22,730 nucleotides of DNA, taken from positions 1-22,730 of the forward strand of contig DATDFN010000231.1 of NCBI GenBank assembly GCA_036522615.1, given 5' to 3'. Made by a program: the position numbers and the translations under genes. Of this stretch, positions 1-7,024 are shown in pieces. Under the pieces are notes generated by a model. The model searched no databases and was not told where the DNA came from. It saw nothing but the letters and a program-made list of their open reading frames with translations. Origin of the DNA: JAJPJQ01 sp036522615. GTDB lineage: Bacteria > Desulfobacterota > Binatia > UBA9968. Position 1 is the first letter of the stretch. Every line of letters begins with the position of its first letter.

Positions 1-263
1 GAAGGGCGATCCGCCGCGGCGGGCCGCGGTGGCTCAGGCCGACGCTGCGGCTCGAGAAGAGGGCTTTCGGACGCCGCTCGGTAACTTCAAGTAACGCTGG
101 AGATTACGTTTGCAACTTCTCGATGTATGTTCTGCTGGATCATCTACAGCGAAATCACGGGGGCGCCCGCTTCGGCTTTATTCACATCCCGCACGATTAC
201 GACCGCAAGCGCGCGTCCCGCTTGGTTAGAAAGATAATCGAAAAACTAAAAGACGGAGATTAA
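1..263 (+). CDS. pcp: Pyroglutamyl-peptidase I (C15 family), C-terminal part
   Basis: The 5' end lies outside the window; the reading frame is open from base 3 to a TAA at 261-263. Family C15 enzymes are cytosolic cysteine peptidases that remove N-terminal pyroglutamate. The frame reads NAGDYVCNF, the environment of the catalytic Cys (codon 111-113), and then GFIHIPH. The His in that motif is 24 residues after the Cys, the same spacing as the catalytic Cys and His of known pyroglutamyl peptidases (Cys144 and His168). The catalytic Glu is upstream and not visible. The tail is Lys/Arg-rich. The gene converges on purC and the two stop codons overlap. It is too short to have appeared in a length-filtered ORF list, but the two motifs with exact spacing make it convincing. 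Confidence 0.85.
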   Translation, partial: RAIRRGGPRWLRPTLRLEKRAFGRRSVTSSNAGDYVCNFSMYVLLDHLQRNHGGARFGFIHIPHDYDRKRASRLVRKIIEKLKDGD

Positions 264-1132
264 TTCTTAGAGGTGAGACGCCGGAGAGCCTCGGCGTACT
301 TCTCCTGCGTCTTGCGAATGACTTCGGGCGGCAGCTCGGGCGGATTGTTCGGGTCCCAGTTGCTGTCGACGAGATAGTCGCGGACGTACTGCTTGTCGAA
401 GCTCTCGGGCGAGCTTCCGGGCCGATAGCCTTCCATCGGCCAGAAGCGCGACGAGTCCGGCGTCAACACTTCGTCGATCAGAATCAGCTTGCCTTCGCGC
501 CTCCCGAACTCGAACTTGGTATCGGCGATGACGATGCCTTTTTCCTCCGCCATTTTGCGCGCGCGGGTGTAAATCGCGAGGCTCGCGTCGCGGAGCTGCT
601 CGGCGTCCGTGCGGCCGATCATGTCGACCATCTTGTCGAAGCTGATGTTGAGGTCGTGCTCGCCGATTTCGGCCTTGGTCGAGGGGGTGAAGATCGGCGC
701 GTCCAGCCGCGACGCCTCGACCAGGCCCGACGGCAGCCGGATGCCGCAGACGGTGCCGCTCTTCTGGTACTCTTTCCAGCCGGAGCCGACGAGGTATCCG
801 CGCACGATGCATTCGACCGGCGCGGGCTCGGTGCGCTTGACCAGCATGCTCCGGCCCTCGAGCCGTTTTTCATGCGGCCGGCATTCGGGCGGAAACTGCG
901 CGACGTCTGTCGCGACGAGGTGATGAGGGATGATGTCCTCCATCGCCTTGAACCAGTAGGCGGAAAGCCCTGTGAGAATTTTCCCCTTGTCCGGGATTTC
1001 GGTCGGCAGCACGACGTCGAAGCACGAGATCCGGTCGGACGCCACCATGAGGAGGCGGTCGCCAAGATCGTACATCTCCCTGACCTTGCCGCTCTTTAAT
1101 AATTTCAAGCCGGGAATGACGGCGGGATTCAT
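260..1132 (-). CDS. purC: SAICAR synthetase (phosphoribosylaminoimidazole-succinocarboxamide synthase)
   Basis: PurC joins CAIR and aspartate with ATP to give SAICAR in de novo purine synthesis; it is cytosolic. The 290-aa protein has the N-terminal SGKVREMYD glycine-rich nucleotide loop at about residues 14-22 and DRISCFDVVLP at about 33-43. The substrate-site stretch TKAEIGEHDLNIS and the late DEVLTPDSSRFWP motif are also present. The length fits the roughly 290-aa long form, in which the chain is not fused to PurE. The start ATG at 1130-1132 has only a weak upstream purine stretch. It is the last gene of a leftward run, 28 bases after the small membrane ORF. Its TAA overlaps the TAA of the convergent pyroglutamyl-peptidase gene, leaving no room for a separate terminator between them. 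No other purine genes are in the window. Confidence 0.97.
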   Translation of the reverse strand: MNPAVIPGLKLLKSGKVREMYDLGDRLLMVASDRISCFDVVLPTEIPDKGKILTGLSAYWFKAMEDIIPHHLVATDVAQFPPECRPHEKRLEGRSMLVKRTEPAPVECIVRGYLVGSGWKEYQKSGTVCGIRLPSGLVEASRLDAPIFTPSTKAEIGEHDLNISFDKMVDMIGRTDAEQLRDASLAIYTRARKMAEEKGIVIADTKFEFGRREGKLILIDEVLTPDSSRFWPMEGYRPGSSPESFDKQYVRDYLVDSNWDPNNPPELPPEVIRKTQEKYAEALRRLTSKN

Positions 1133-1160
1133 GTGCTATTTCACTACGAAAACTTTACAC

Positions 1161-1280
1161 CTAGCCGACCTTATGGTCGGGTTTTCTGCGTTTCATCTTA
1201 AGATAATCGAGGATCATCAACACCGCGAAAAACGCGAGGCACAGCCCGATGATCCAGAAGATCGGCACCCACTTATCCAT
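1161..1280 (-). CDS. 39-aa single-span membrane protein downstream of UbiD-family gene
   Basis: This is a short reading frame, not homologous to anything I recognise. It begins ATG at 1280 and ends TAG at 1161. A strong ribosome-binding site (GGGAGGGACG just before the ATG) and a 9-base gap after the decarboxylase stop indicate that it is translated as part of that transcript. The protein starts MDKWVPIFWIIGLC and continues through an uninterrupted hydrophobic stretch at about residues 4-24. It then ends in a very basic tail (KMKRRKPDHK). This predicts one membrane helix with the basic tail in the cytoplasm by the positive-inside rule. A role in anchoring the decarboxylase or an associated complex is possible but unproven. 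An alternative is a chance ORF in the intergenic region; the strong RBS and clean TM/basic-tail architecture argue against that. Confidence 0.7.
   Translation of the reverse strand: MDKWVPIFWIIGLCLAFFAVLMILDYLKMKRRKPDHKVG
1165..1185 (+). terminator. Stem-loop with T-tract (6-bp stem, 4-base loop)
   Basis: The top strand has CCGACC, loop TTAT, GGTCGG, then GTTTT. That is an intrinsic-terminator shape facing right, antisense to the last codons of the small membrane ORF. It could stop rightward readthrough from the pyroglutamyl-peptidase gene. In the leftward direction it could act only as an RNA hairpin between the small ORF and purC, with no U-tract. The stem is short, so confidence is low. 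Confidence 0.3.
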
Positions 1281-1289
1281 CGTCCCTCC

Positions 1290-2666
1290 CTACTTGAAAA
1301 AGCGTCTCACCCGCTGCATCGCGTCTTCCGGAATCTCGTTGCGCTTGGGGAACTCGCCTTTCAACGGCTTGGTCGCGTCGATCATTGCGACCGCGTCGCC
1401 GAGCCAGCCGCGGAAGCTCTGCACTTTCCGCACGATCTCGATGTCCTTGTCCCAATGCGTCCGCGTGCTGACGGCCCACATGACCTCGCGCTCGTTGAAG
1501 ACGTCGATGTCTTCGTCGACCACGACGCAGAGCTTGAGGTTCGGCATCTCGACAAATGCCTGCATCGCCGCCTTGTTCGGATCGTTAATGAATTCCTTCT
1601 TGAGCGAGATGTAACAGATGAGGCGCCCGCATCCCGAAGCGGGCAGGTGGATCGCCTTGATGCCGGGCACGTTCTTTTTAATGACGTTGTAGACGCTGCC
1701 CTCTTTGGGAATGCTGCCGAGGTTCCAGTGATCCATCTGGCCGGGCCAGAAGTCTTCCACGATGCCGTTTTTCTTGTATGTGATCGCGGTCACCTCGACG
1801 ACCGGCATGTCCATTTTGCCCTGATAATAACCGAGAATCTCGCCGAACGGGTTCTGCGATTCGCGCACGCCGGGCGGCACCTCGCCTTCGATGATGACTT
1901 CGGCGTCGGCGGGGACGAGAAAATCCTCGCCCCAGGTCTCGGAAGGCGTGAGGCGCAGCGGCTCGCCCAAGAATCCGCTCGCGGTCATGTAATCGTTGTT
2001 GCCGAAGGGCGTCATCGCGCAGCAGGAGAGGTAGAACGCGGGATGGTGGCCGAGGACCACGACGACGGGCGCGCGGCGGTTGTGCTTTTCGTATTCGGTC
2101 GTCATCGCCTCGAGGTGATGGTGCGGATGCGCCGAGAAGCTCATCCGGCGCGGGCCGAAGTACATGTTCTTCGTGAACGTGATGTCGTAAAAATCCTTGT
2201 CCATTCCCTTCATCACGCACACCATCGTGAGATACGCGCCTACGTCGTCTTTCTGGTGCATGGGAATCGGCAGCGTCCGCAAATCGGCCTCGGCGCCTTT
2301 CTTGACGACTTCCTTGCAGGGCGCGCGGGAAGGGGCCACGACCTCGGCCTCGCCTTTTCTCAGCTCGCGCTTCGCGACTTCGAAACTCACGTCCATGCCG
2401 GATTTGAGTTCGCCCATGTCGAGCGAGTCGGCGACGTACTGGCGCGTCACCCAGGGATTATAAAAAAGCGAAAAGGGGGTTTGATCGCCGTTCAGGTTGA
2501 CGATATTTTCAAACCAAACCATCTTCTCTTCACCGCGGTCGCTGAGATGCTTGAGGTATGCGATCGTCTCGTACTTGTTTGGGTCGATGCGATCCTTCAC
2601 CCGGATAACCGATCCGGGACGTTTTTTCTCTTCTTGAGCGATAAAGCTCGGTAAATCCTTGCCCAT
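1290..2666 (-). CDS. UbiD-family decarboxylase (prenylated-FMN type)
   Basis: The 458-aa protein has the UbiD fold signatures. Asn167 is followed by Arg173/174 and a His-rich segment (SAHPHHHLEAM, about 178-188). AEVIIEGEV (245-253) carries the expected metal-ligand Glu250. NPFGEILGYY (262-271) carries Glu266, equivalent to the proton-donor Glu282 of Aspergillus Fdc1. Family members decarboxylate or carboxylate aromatic, heteroaromatic or alpha,beta-unsaturated acids using prFMN, which needs a UbiX-type prenyltransferase; none is in this window. The residue five before Glu266 is Gln261, where the family usually has Glu (Fdc1 Glu277), so activity may be altered. The RBS AAGGAG sits properly before the ATG. 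The gene follows an aldehyde dehydrogenase after 99 bases that include a candidate promoter, and precedes the 39-aa membrane ORF. The substrate cannot be deduced. It is too divergent to call UbiD of ubiquinone synthesis. Confidence 0.92.
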   Translation of the reverse strand: MGKDLPSFIAQEEKKRPGSVIRVKDRIDPNKYETIAYLKHLSDRGEEKMVWFENIVNLNGDQTPFSLFYNPWVTRQYVADSLDMGELKSGMDVSFEVAKRELRKGEAEVVAPSRAPCKEVVKKGAEADLRTLPIPMHQKDDVGAYLTMVCVMKGMDKDFYDITFTKNMYFGPRRMSFSAHPHHHLEAMTTEYEKHNRRAPVVVVLGHHPAFYLSCCAMTPFGNNDYMTASGFLGEPLRLTPSETWGEDFLVPADAEVIIEGEVPPGVRESQNPFGEILGYYQGKMDMPVVEVTAITYKKNGIVEDFWPGQMDHWNLGSIPKEGSVYNVIKKNVPGIKAIHLPASGCGRLICYISLKKEFINDPNKAAMQAFVEMPNLKLCVVVDEDIDVFNEREVMWAVSTRTHWDKDIEIVRKVQSFRGWLGDAVAMIDATKPLKGEFPKRNEIPEDAMQRVRRFFK

Positions 2667-2718
2667 GTTCTCTCCTTAATGGGGCCGAAAAGAGGGTGGG
2701 GGTGGCCCGGTTCTTGGT

Positions 2719-2747
2719 GATATTGCCTCAATCGATATGTAAGTCAA
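2719..2747 (-). promoter_or_regulatory. Candidate sigma-70 promoter for the UbiD-family gene
   Basis: On the bottom strand TTGACT (2742-2747) is followed by a 17-base spacer and AATATC (2719-2724). The -35 matches five of six consensus positions and the spacer is ideal, but the -10 is poor. The start codon is about 50 bases downstream. This suggests the decarboxylase, small ORF and purC can be transcribed separately from the aldehyde dehydrogenase upstream. Confidence 0.4.
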
Positions 2748-2765
2748 TAGTCATTAATCTTAATT

Positions 2766-4283
2766 TCAACCTTCGCTTGGGGGTCCAAAAAACCTGCCGC
2801 GCCACCCCGAGCGGTAGAACAGACGAAGCGCCGTTTGGACGGCTTTGGCTTTCATCTTCGAGGCGGGAAACCAGTTCGGCTCGCTCTTCATGCCGAAGCG
2901 GTCGGTGACGATCGTCTTTTGCCGGCAATATTTGCGGATGCCGTCCGCGCCGTGGCGGCGCCCGACGCCGCTTTCCTTGACGCCGCCCATCGGGGCCTCG
3001 GGAATGACGAAGTTCACGAGCCCGTCGTTGACGCAAACCGATCCGGTCTCGAGACGCTCGGCGATCGCGCGGCCGCGCTCGCTTTCTTTCGTAAAAACGC
3101 TGCCGTCGAGCCCGTAGCGCGAGTCGTTCGCGAGCCGCACCGCCTCCTCGGCGTCGTGGACTTTCATGATCGGAATCACGGGTCCGAAGGTTTCCTCGCG
3201 CATGACGTCCATATCATGCGTGACGTCGACCAGCACGGTGGGCTCGTAATAATAGCCGCTGAGGCTCGCGTTGCGCCTGCCCCCGGATAAAATTTTAGCA
3301 CCTTTTTCGACCGCATCGCGAACCTGCGCCTCGACTTTATCGATCTGCGCGGCCGAGGTCATGCTGCCCAGCTCGACGGTCGCGTCGCTCGGCCCCTGGC
3401 GCAATTTGCGCACGCGCTCGACGACGCGGTCGAGGAAAGGCTGATACACCGGCTCTTCCACGTAGACGCGCTCGATCGAGGTGCAGACCTGCCCCGAGTT
3501 CATCAGCGCGCCCCAGACGCACGCGGCCGCCGCGCGGTCGAGGTCGGCATCCTTGAGGACGATCATCGCGTCCTTGCCGCCGAGCTCGAGCGAAATGGGA
3601 ATGAGGCGGTCGGCGGCGCGGCGCATGACCTTTTTTCCCGTCTCGACGCTGCCGGTAAACGCGATCATATCGGCGTGGTCGATCAGCGCCTCTGCTGCCG
3701 TGCCGTAGCCGGGCAGCACCTGCAGGAGCTTCTCCGGCCAGCCGACTTTCTCGGCCAGTTCTGCAGCGTATTGCACGGCGAGGGGCGTAAGCTCGGACGG
3801 CTTGATGACAACGGCGTTTCCCGCCATCAGAGCGGGAACGGCGTCCCCGATCGTGAGCACGAGCGGGAAATTCCACGGGCCGATGATGCCGACGACTCCG
3901 AGGGGGCTGTAAATCGATGCGACCTTTTTGCTTTTGAAAAGATGCGGATGGAGATTTTCAGGCTTTAAATATCTTTCGGCGTTTTTCGCCCAGAAGCCGA
4001 TCGCGTCGTATATGTAGAACAGCTCGTTGCCGAAGACTTCGCTCCGCGGCTTGCCGGTCTCGGCGGTGACGAAGTCGGCGATTTTTTCCTGGTGATCGAT
4101 GAGCGCGTCGCGGTAGCGATAGAGAATCTCCGCGCGCTCGGAAAAGCCCTTCTGCGCCCAGCGCGCCTGCGCCGGACGCGCGTCGTCGACGGCGCGGGCG
4201 ACGGCTTCGGCGGAGGCCGCCGGTATTTCGGCGAGCTTGGCGCCGGTCGCCGGGCTGCGGACTTCGATGATATCCTGGCTCAC
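2766..4283 (-). CDS. Aldehyde dehydrogenase family protein (NAD(P)+-dependent)
   Basis: The 505-aa cytosolic enzyme of the ALDH superfamily oxidises an aldehyde to its carboxylic acid. Visible catalytic features are Asn138 in GPWNFP, Lys161 in the cofactor-binding KPSE, the general-base Glu233 in SLELGGK, and the nucleophile Cys267 in GQVCTSIERVYV. The later EETFGPVIPIMKV motif, with the conserved Glu-x-Phe of the cofactor pocket, is also present. It resembles the succinate-semialdehyde/coniferyl-aldehyde side of the family, but the substrate is not evident. The C-terminus carries a basic, Trp-containing tail of about 35 residues after the usual end. It starts at GTG (4281-4283) with a weak RBS, 34 bases after the SDR stop, so the two are probably co-transcribed. 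The SDR and ALDH would make a plausible alcohol-to-acid oxidation pair feeding the decarboxylase downstream; this is inference from gene order. Confidence 0.93.
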   Translation of the reverse strand: MSQDIIEVRSPATGAKLAEIPAASAEAVARAVDDARPAQARWAQKGFSERAEILYRYRDALIDHQEKIADFVTAETGKPRSEVFGNELFYIYDAIGFWAKNAERYLKPENLHPHLFKSKKVASIYSPLGVVGIIGPWNFPLVLTIGDAVPALMAGNAVVIKPSELTPLAVQYAAELAEKVGWPEKLLQVLPGYGTAAEALIDHADMIAFTGSVETGKKVMRRAADRLIPISLELGGKDAMIVLKDADLDRAAAACVWGALMNSGQVCTSIERVYVEEPVYQPFLDRVVERVRKLRQGPSDATVELGSMTSAAQIDKVEAQVRDAVEKGAKILSGGRRNASLSGYYYEPTVLVDVTHDMDVMREETFGPVIPIMKVHDAEEAVRLANDSRYGLDGSVFTKESERGRAIAERLETGSVCVNDGLVNFVIPEAPMGGVKESGVGRRHGADGIRKYCRQKTIVTDRFGMKSEPNWFPASKMKAKAVQTALRLFYRSGWRGRFFGPPSEG

Positions 4284-4317
4284 GTTATCGCTAGGTGGGA
4301 GTTGGGGCGGCGCTCGC

Positions 4318-5079
4318 CTACACCATCGTCTGGCCGCCGCAGATGTTGATCGCCTGGCCGGTGATTCCGGCCGCCTTTTCCGAGACGAGATAAAGCACGA
4401 GCCCCGCGACCTCGTCGGCTTCGAGAAATCTTTTGATCGGCACCATCTCGACTGCGCGCTTTCGGAACGCCTCGGGCGTGATCCCTTCGAAAGCAGCGCT
4501 TTCTTCGATGCCCTGCCGGGCCATCTCGGTCTCGACCCAGCCGGGACAGATCGCGTTCACCGTTATGCCGCGCCCCACGACTTCCAGCGCGACCGCGCGC
4601 GTAAAGCCGATGATGCCGTGCTTCGCCGAACAGTAGGCGGAATATCCCGGCACGCCGAATTTTCCCAGCACGGAGGAAAGGTTGATGATCCGTCCGTGCG
4701 CGTGGTTTTTCATGTATTGGAGAACTTCTTTGGTGACGAAATACGAGCCGGTGAGATTCGTCTCGACGATGTCGCGCCAGCGCCCCTCGTCCGGATCGTC
4801 CATCGCGGTGAGGCCCGAGATGCCGGCGTTGTTGATCAAAATGTCGATCGGCCCCCAACTTTCGCGAACTTTGGCGACGCCGCTCTGCACCTGAGCTTTT
4901 TCGCGCACGTCCATGCCTACCGGCATGAAGGACTTTGCCGCATTCGCGAAAGCGAGGTGCGCGCTATTCCGCGACGCGACCGCGACGCGCGCGCCGGCGC
5001 CCGCGAGCGCTTCGGCGATCGCTTTGCCGATGCCCGTTCCGCCGCCTGTGACGAGCGCGATTTTGCCGTCGAGAGCCAT
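4318..5079 (-). CDS. Short-chain dehydrogenase/reductase (classical SDR)
   Basis: The 253-aa NAD(P)(H)-dependent oxidoreductase has a Rossmann fold. TGGGTGIG at residues 11-18 is the cofactor loop and NNAG is at 83-86. The catalytic Ser136 lies in INLSS, and Tyr149 with Lys153 form YxxxK. The C-terminal GQAINICGGQTM is typical of hydroxyacyl-type or alcohol-type SDRs. I chose the ATG at 5079, which gives the normal family start MALDGKIALVTGG. An in-frame ATG at 5136 would add 19 residues unlike the family. It is the first gene of the leftward run into the aldehyde dehydrogenase (34-base gap), with about 88 bases separating it from the previous gene. I see no convincing promoter in that gap. 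The substrate is unknown; beta-hydroxyacyl-CoA or secondary alcohols are likeliest. Confidence 0.93.
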   Translation of the reverse strand: MALDGKIALVTGGGTGIGKAIAEALAGAGARVAVASRNSAHLAFANAAKSFMPVGMDVREKAQVQSGVAKVRESWGPIDILINNAGISGLTAMDDPDEGRWRDIVETNLTGSYFVTKEVLQYMKNHAHGRIINLSSVLGKFGVPGYSAYCSAKHGIIGFTRAVALEVVGRGITVNAICPGWVETEMARQGIEESAAFEGITPEAFRKRAVEMVPIKRFLEADEVAGLVLYLVSEKAAGITGQAINICGGQTMV

Positions 5080-5167
5080 GCGAAAAAAGCTCTGAAACTC
5101 AAGGAATTCCCTATCGAGTTCCACGCGAAAACGCAAGAAAGATAAGAGAGGTGTGCGCTTGCCGGGC

Positions 5168-5890
5168 TTACTTGCGTTCGGATGCGAGGCGCTTTGCGGC
5201 TTTCGTTTCCGCTGTTACGAGCGAAAGCACGTCGCGGATGCTACGATCGGAATAGCGTGTGTCGTTGCAGGCCGCGTCTACTTTTGCCCGGAAACCGCGA
5301 TAGTCCGAATCGGGCCATACCGCAAGCGACTCTTCGCTAGGAGTTTTTAACGCCGCACTGATCGCCTTCGCGCCGAGAGAGTAGCCGTAGATGAAATGCG
5401 TTTTTTCGCTTTCGGCCGTCGAGCGGTAATTCGCGCAGCGGAGCTGGCTCGCCGGAAGAATGGCTCGACCCATCGCCGAACGGCCGTCGAAGGGCGCGGG
5501 CGCCGTTCGCGGCGTCCCTTCTTTTCTTGCGGCGATACTGCTGAAAGCTTCCGGCAGATTCGTCTCTTTGCCGGCGGCATACTTGCAGAACGCCGTCAGC
5601 GCGCTGTCGAGATTCTCGCTGGACACTTCCCCCTCCGGCAAAACCCACCAGATGGGATGGTCGCGATCTTCGGGTGGAACAAGCATGTCGCGCGATTCTT
5701 TTTTCAGCCCGGCCTGCACGCCTTCCAGATAACCCGTCGCCAGCGCCGTCCGCGTGTTGTCCGGCAGACCAAGGTAGCGTCCGCAAGATTGCGCGGCACT
5801 GTCTCTTCCGTCGGCCGCAACCACGCATAGGGCACCGAGAAGCGCGATTAAACCAAGGAAACCGAGATAGGGGGCCTGCGTTGTTTTCAT
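5168..5890 (-). CDS. Exported protein with two copies of a Cys-containing module
   Basis: I do not recognise the family. The 240-aa protein starts with MK and a hydrophobic segment (about 8-26), so it is probably secreted to the periplasm. Outside the signal region it has exactly four Cys, arranged as two repeats. Cys36 is followed by Tyr39 and Gly53-Tyr54-x-x-Gly57, and Cys102 closes the first repeat. Cys152 is followed by Tyr155 and Gly169-Tyr170-x-x-Gly173, and Cys208 closes the second. The spacing from the first Cys to GYxxG is identical in the two repeats. This suggests a tandem duplication of a small helical module with one disulphide each, similar in style to HdeA or Rap1a-type periplasmic proteins (analogy only). 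A strong RBS (AAGGAG) precedes the ATG. It is the last gene of the UspA-like/cyclase operon. Confidence 0.8.
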   Translation of the reverse strand: MKTTQAPYLGFLGLIALLGALCVVAADGRDSAAQSCGRYLGLPDNTRTALATGYLEGVQAGLKKESRDMLVPPEDRDHPIWWVLPEGEVSSENLDSALTAFCKYAAGKETNLPEAFSSIAARKEGTPRTAPAPFDGRSAMGRAILPASQLRCANYRSTAESEKTHFIYGYSLGAKAISAALKTPSEESLAVWPDSDYRGFRAKVDAACNDTRYSDRSIRDVLSLVTAETKAAKRLASERK

Positions 5891-5922
5891 GATAGCTCCT
5901 TAACTCTTCCCGACGGAGCGTT

Positions 5923-6183
5923 CTAAGAGACGACCGCCGCCTTTTCAGAGCCTCGAACGGCTTCTTTCTCGGCGAGGTATAGACAGTTCATGCACACCCG
6001 CGATCCCGACGATAGCCGAGAGCGGCGGGTGTAATTTCCCCGCGGCCAGTCGGGACAATGCCGAAAAAAATGCCAGAAGTTGAAATGACCGATGTACTTG
6101 CGAAATTCCTTGCTCACGGGAAGCTCCTTTCCTGCGGTTGTTTTCCCCTGCGCTTTCATGATCGTGCTGATGCTCCATTCCAT
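5923..6183 (-). CDS. Small cytoplasmic Cys-containing protein (86 aa)
   Basis: This is a short unrecognised protein. The central part is rich in aromatic residues (FNFWHFFRHCPDWPRGNY, about 34-51). It is followed by a basic region and VCMNCLYL with a CxxC pair (Cys64, Cys67); Cys43 sits in CPDWP. Three Cys plus nearby His could bind a metal or sense redox state, but that is speculation. I chose this frame over an overlapping one (5945-6190) because its composition looks like a folded protein and the other is Arg/Ser-rich low-complexity. It starts 10 bases after the cyclase stop, so it is probably translated from the same message. The RBS is poor, and an internal ATG at 6159 (residue 9) is an alternative start. 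The gap to the next gene is 32 bases. Confidence 0.6.
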   Translation of the reverse strand: MEWSISTIMKAQGKTTAGKELPVSKEFRKYIGHFNFWHFFRHCPDWPRGNYTRRSRLSSGSRVCMNCLYLAEKEAVRGSEKAAVVS

Positions 6184-6193
6184 GATTCATTAT

Positions 6194-7012
6194 TTAAGCG
6201 TCGGCCGCTTTCCTTAAAGATTTGATGTTGTAGGCGCGGATGGGTCGGGAGAATCCTTTCAGATGCAATTCCCCGACTGCCTCGGCTTCGACGATTTGCT
6301 CGACTCTGCTCAACGTCTTCTGAGTCGTGAGGATCTGCCCGCCCTTCGCTTCGTCGCATAGCCGCGAGGCGAGGTTGGTCACGCTGCCGACTGCGGTGTA
6401 TTCCAGCCGTCCGGCGAAGCCGATGTTGCCGACCGCCGCATAGCCGGTTGCGATCCCCGCGCCCAAGTCGAGCTCCCAGCCCTTTTTGCTCCACTCCGCG
6501 CGCAGCTCGCGCATCCGCTCACGCGTTCTTAGGGTCATCGCCACGGCTCTCTCGGCGTGGTCGTCGTAAGGAACAGGGTCGTTGAAGAAGACCATGATGC
6601 CGTCGCCGGCAAACCGCACTAGCGTTCCGCCGGAATCGACAATCAGGCTGCCGACCGCGGCGTGGTAGCCCTTGAGCAGATCGAGAACCTCCTCAGGCTC
6701 GGCCCTTTCCGTAAAGGCCGTGAAGCCGCGGAGATCCAGGAACACCACCGTGATTTCGCGGCGGTGGCTGCCGAAGAGAAGCGCATCCTCGTCGTTGATA
6801 ATCGTCTCGGCGATTTGCGGCGCGATGAAGCGCTTGAGCCGGCTTATTCTCGCGATCTCGTCCATCTGTACTGCGATTTTATCGCGCAAAGCGTGCGCCA
6901 GACGCTCCCAAGCGCCCTCGCGCGCCGGAGAAGAGTTCCCTTCGCTCCATGGCGACGGATTTGTCGCCGGTATGGCGTCAACCATATATGCGGCACATGC
7001 GGTCGAATTCAT
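6194..7012 (-). CDS. Class III adenylate/guanylate cyclase domain protein
   Basis: The 272-aa soluble protein makes a cyclic nucleotide from ATP or GTP. An N-terminal stretch without recognisable domain (1-32) leads into a helical linker (about 33-75) and then the catalytic domain (about 85-265). The two metal-binding Asp are visible: Asp93 in VFLDLRGFTAF and Asp137 in FAGDGIMVFF. The transition-state Asn213 and Arg217 are in TNLASRL. Thr206 sits at the purine-specificity position where class IIIb enzymes use Thr. The usual specificity Lys is Arg133 (LVRFAGDG), a substitution I associate with the FAGDG-type bacterial subgroup. With no sensory or membrane domain, control is probably by transcription or a partner. 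RBS AAGGAG is 9 bases upstream. It follows the UspA-like gene by 12 bases, inside the proposed sigma-54 operon. Confidence 0.93.
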   Translation of the reverse strand: MNSTACAAYMVDAIPATNPSPWSEGNSSPAREGAWERLAHALRDKIAVQMDEIARISRLKRFIAPQIAETIINDEDALLFGSHRREITVVFLDLRGFTAFTERAEPEEVLDLLKGYHAAVGSLIVDSGGTLVRFAGDGIMVFFNDPVPYDDHAERAVAMTLRTRERMRELRAEWSKKGWELDLGAGIATGYAAVGNIGFAGRLEYTAVGSVTNLASRLCDEAKGGQILTTQKTLSRVEQIVEAEAVGELHLKGFSRPIRAYNIKSLRKAADA

Positions 7013-7024
7013 TGCATTCGCTCC

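Noticed and set aside
972..2654. 560-aa rightward ORF opposite the UbiD-family gene and purC start
   Set aside because: It is antisense to two recognised genes, is rich in His, Asp and Arg from complementary codons, and shows no domain.
5945..6190. 81-aa ORF in another frame over the small Cys protein
   Set aside because: Ser/Arg-rich and without a folded-protein pattern; the overlapping 86-aa frame looks more coherent. Not fully excluded.
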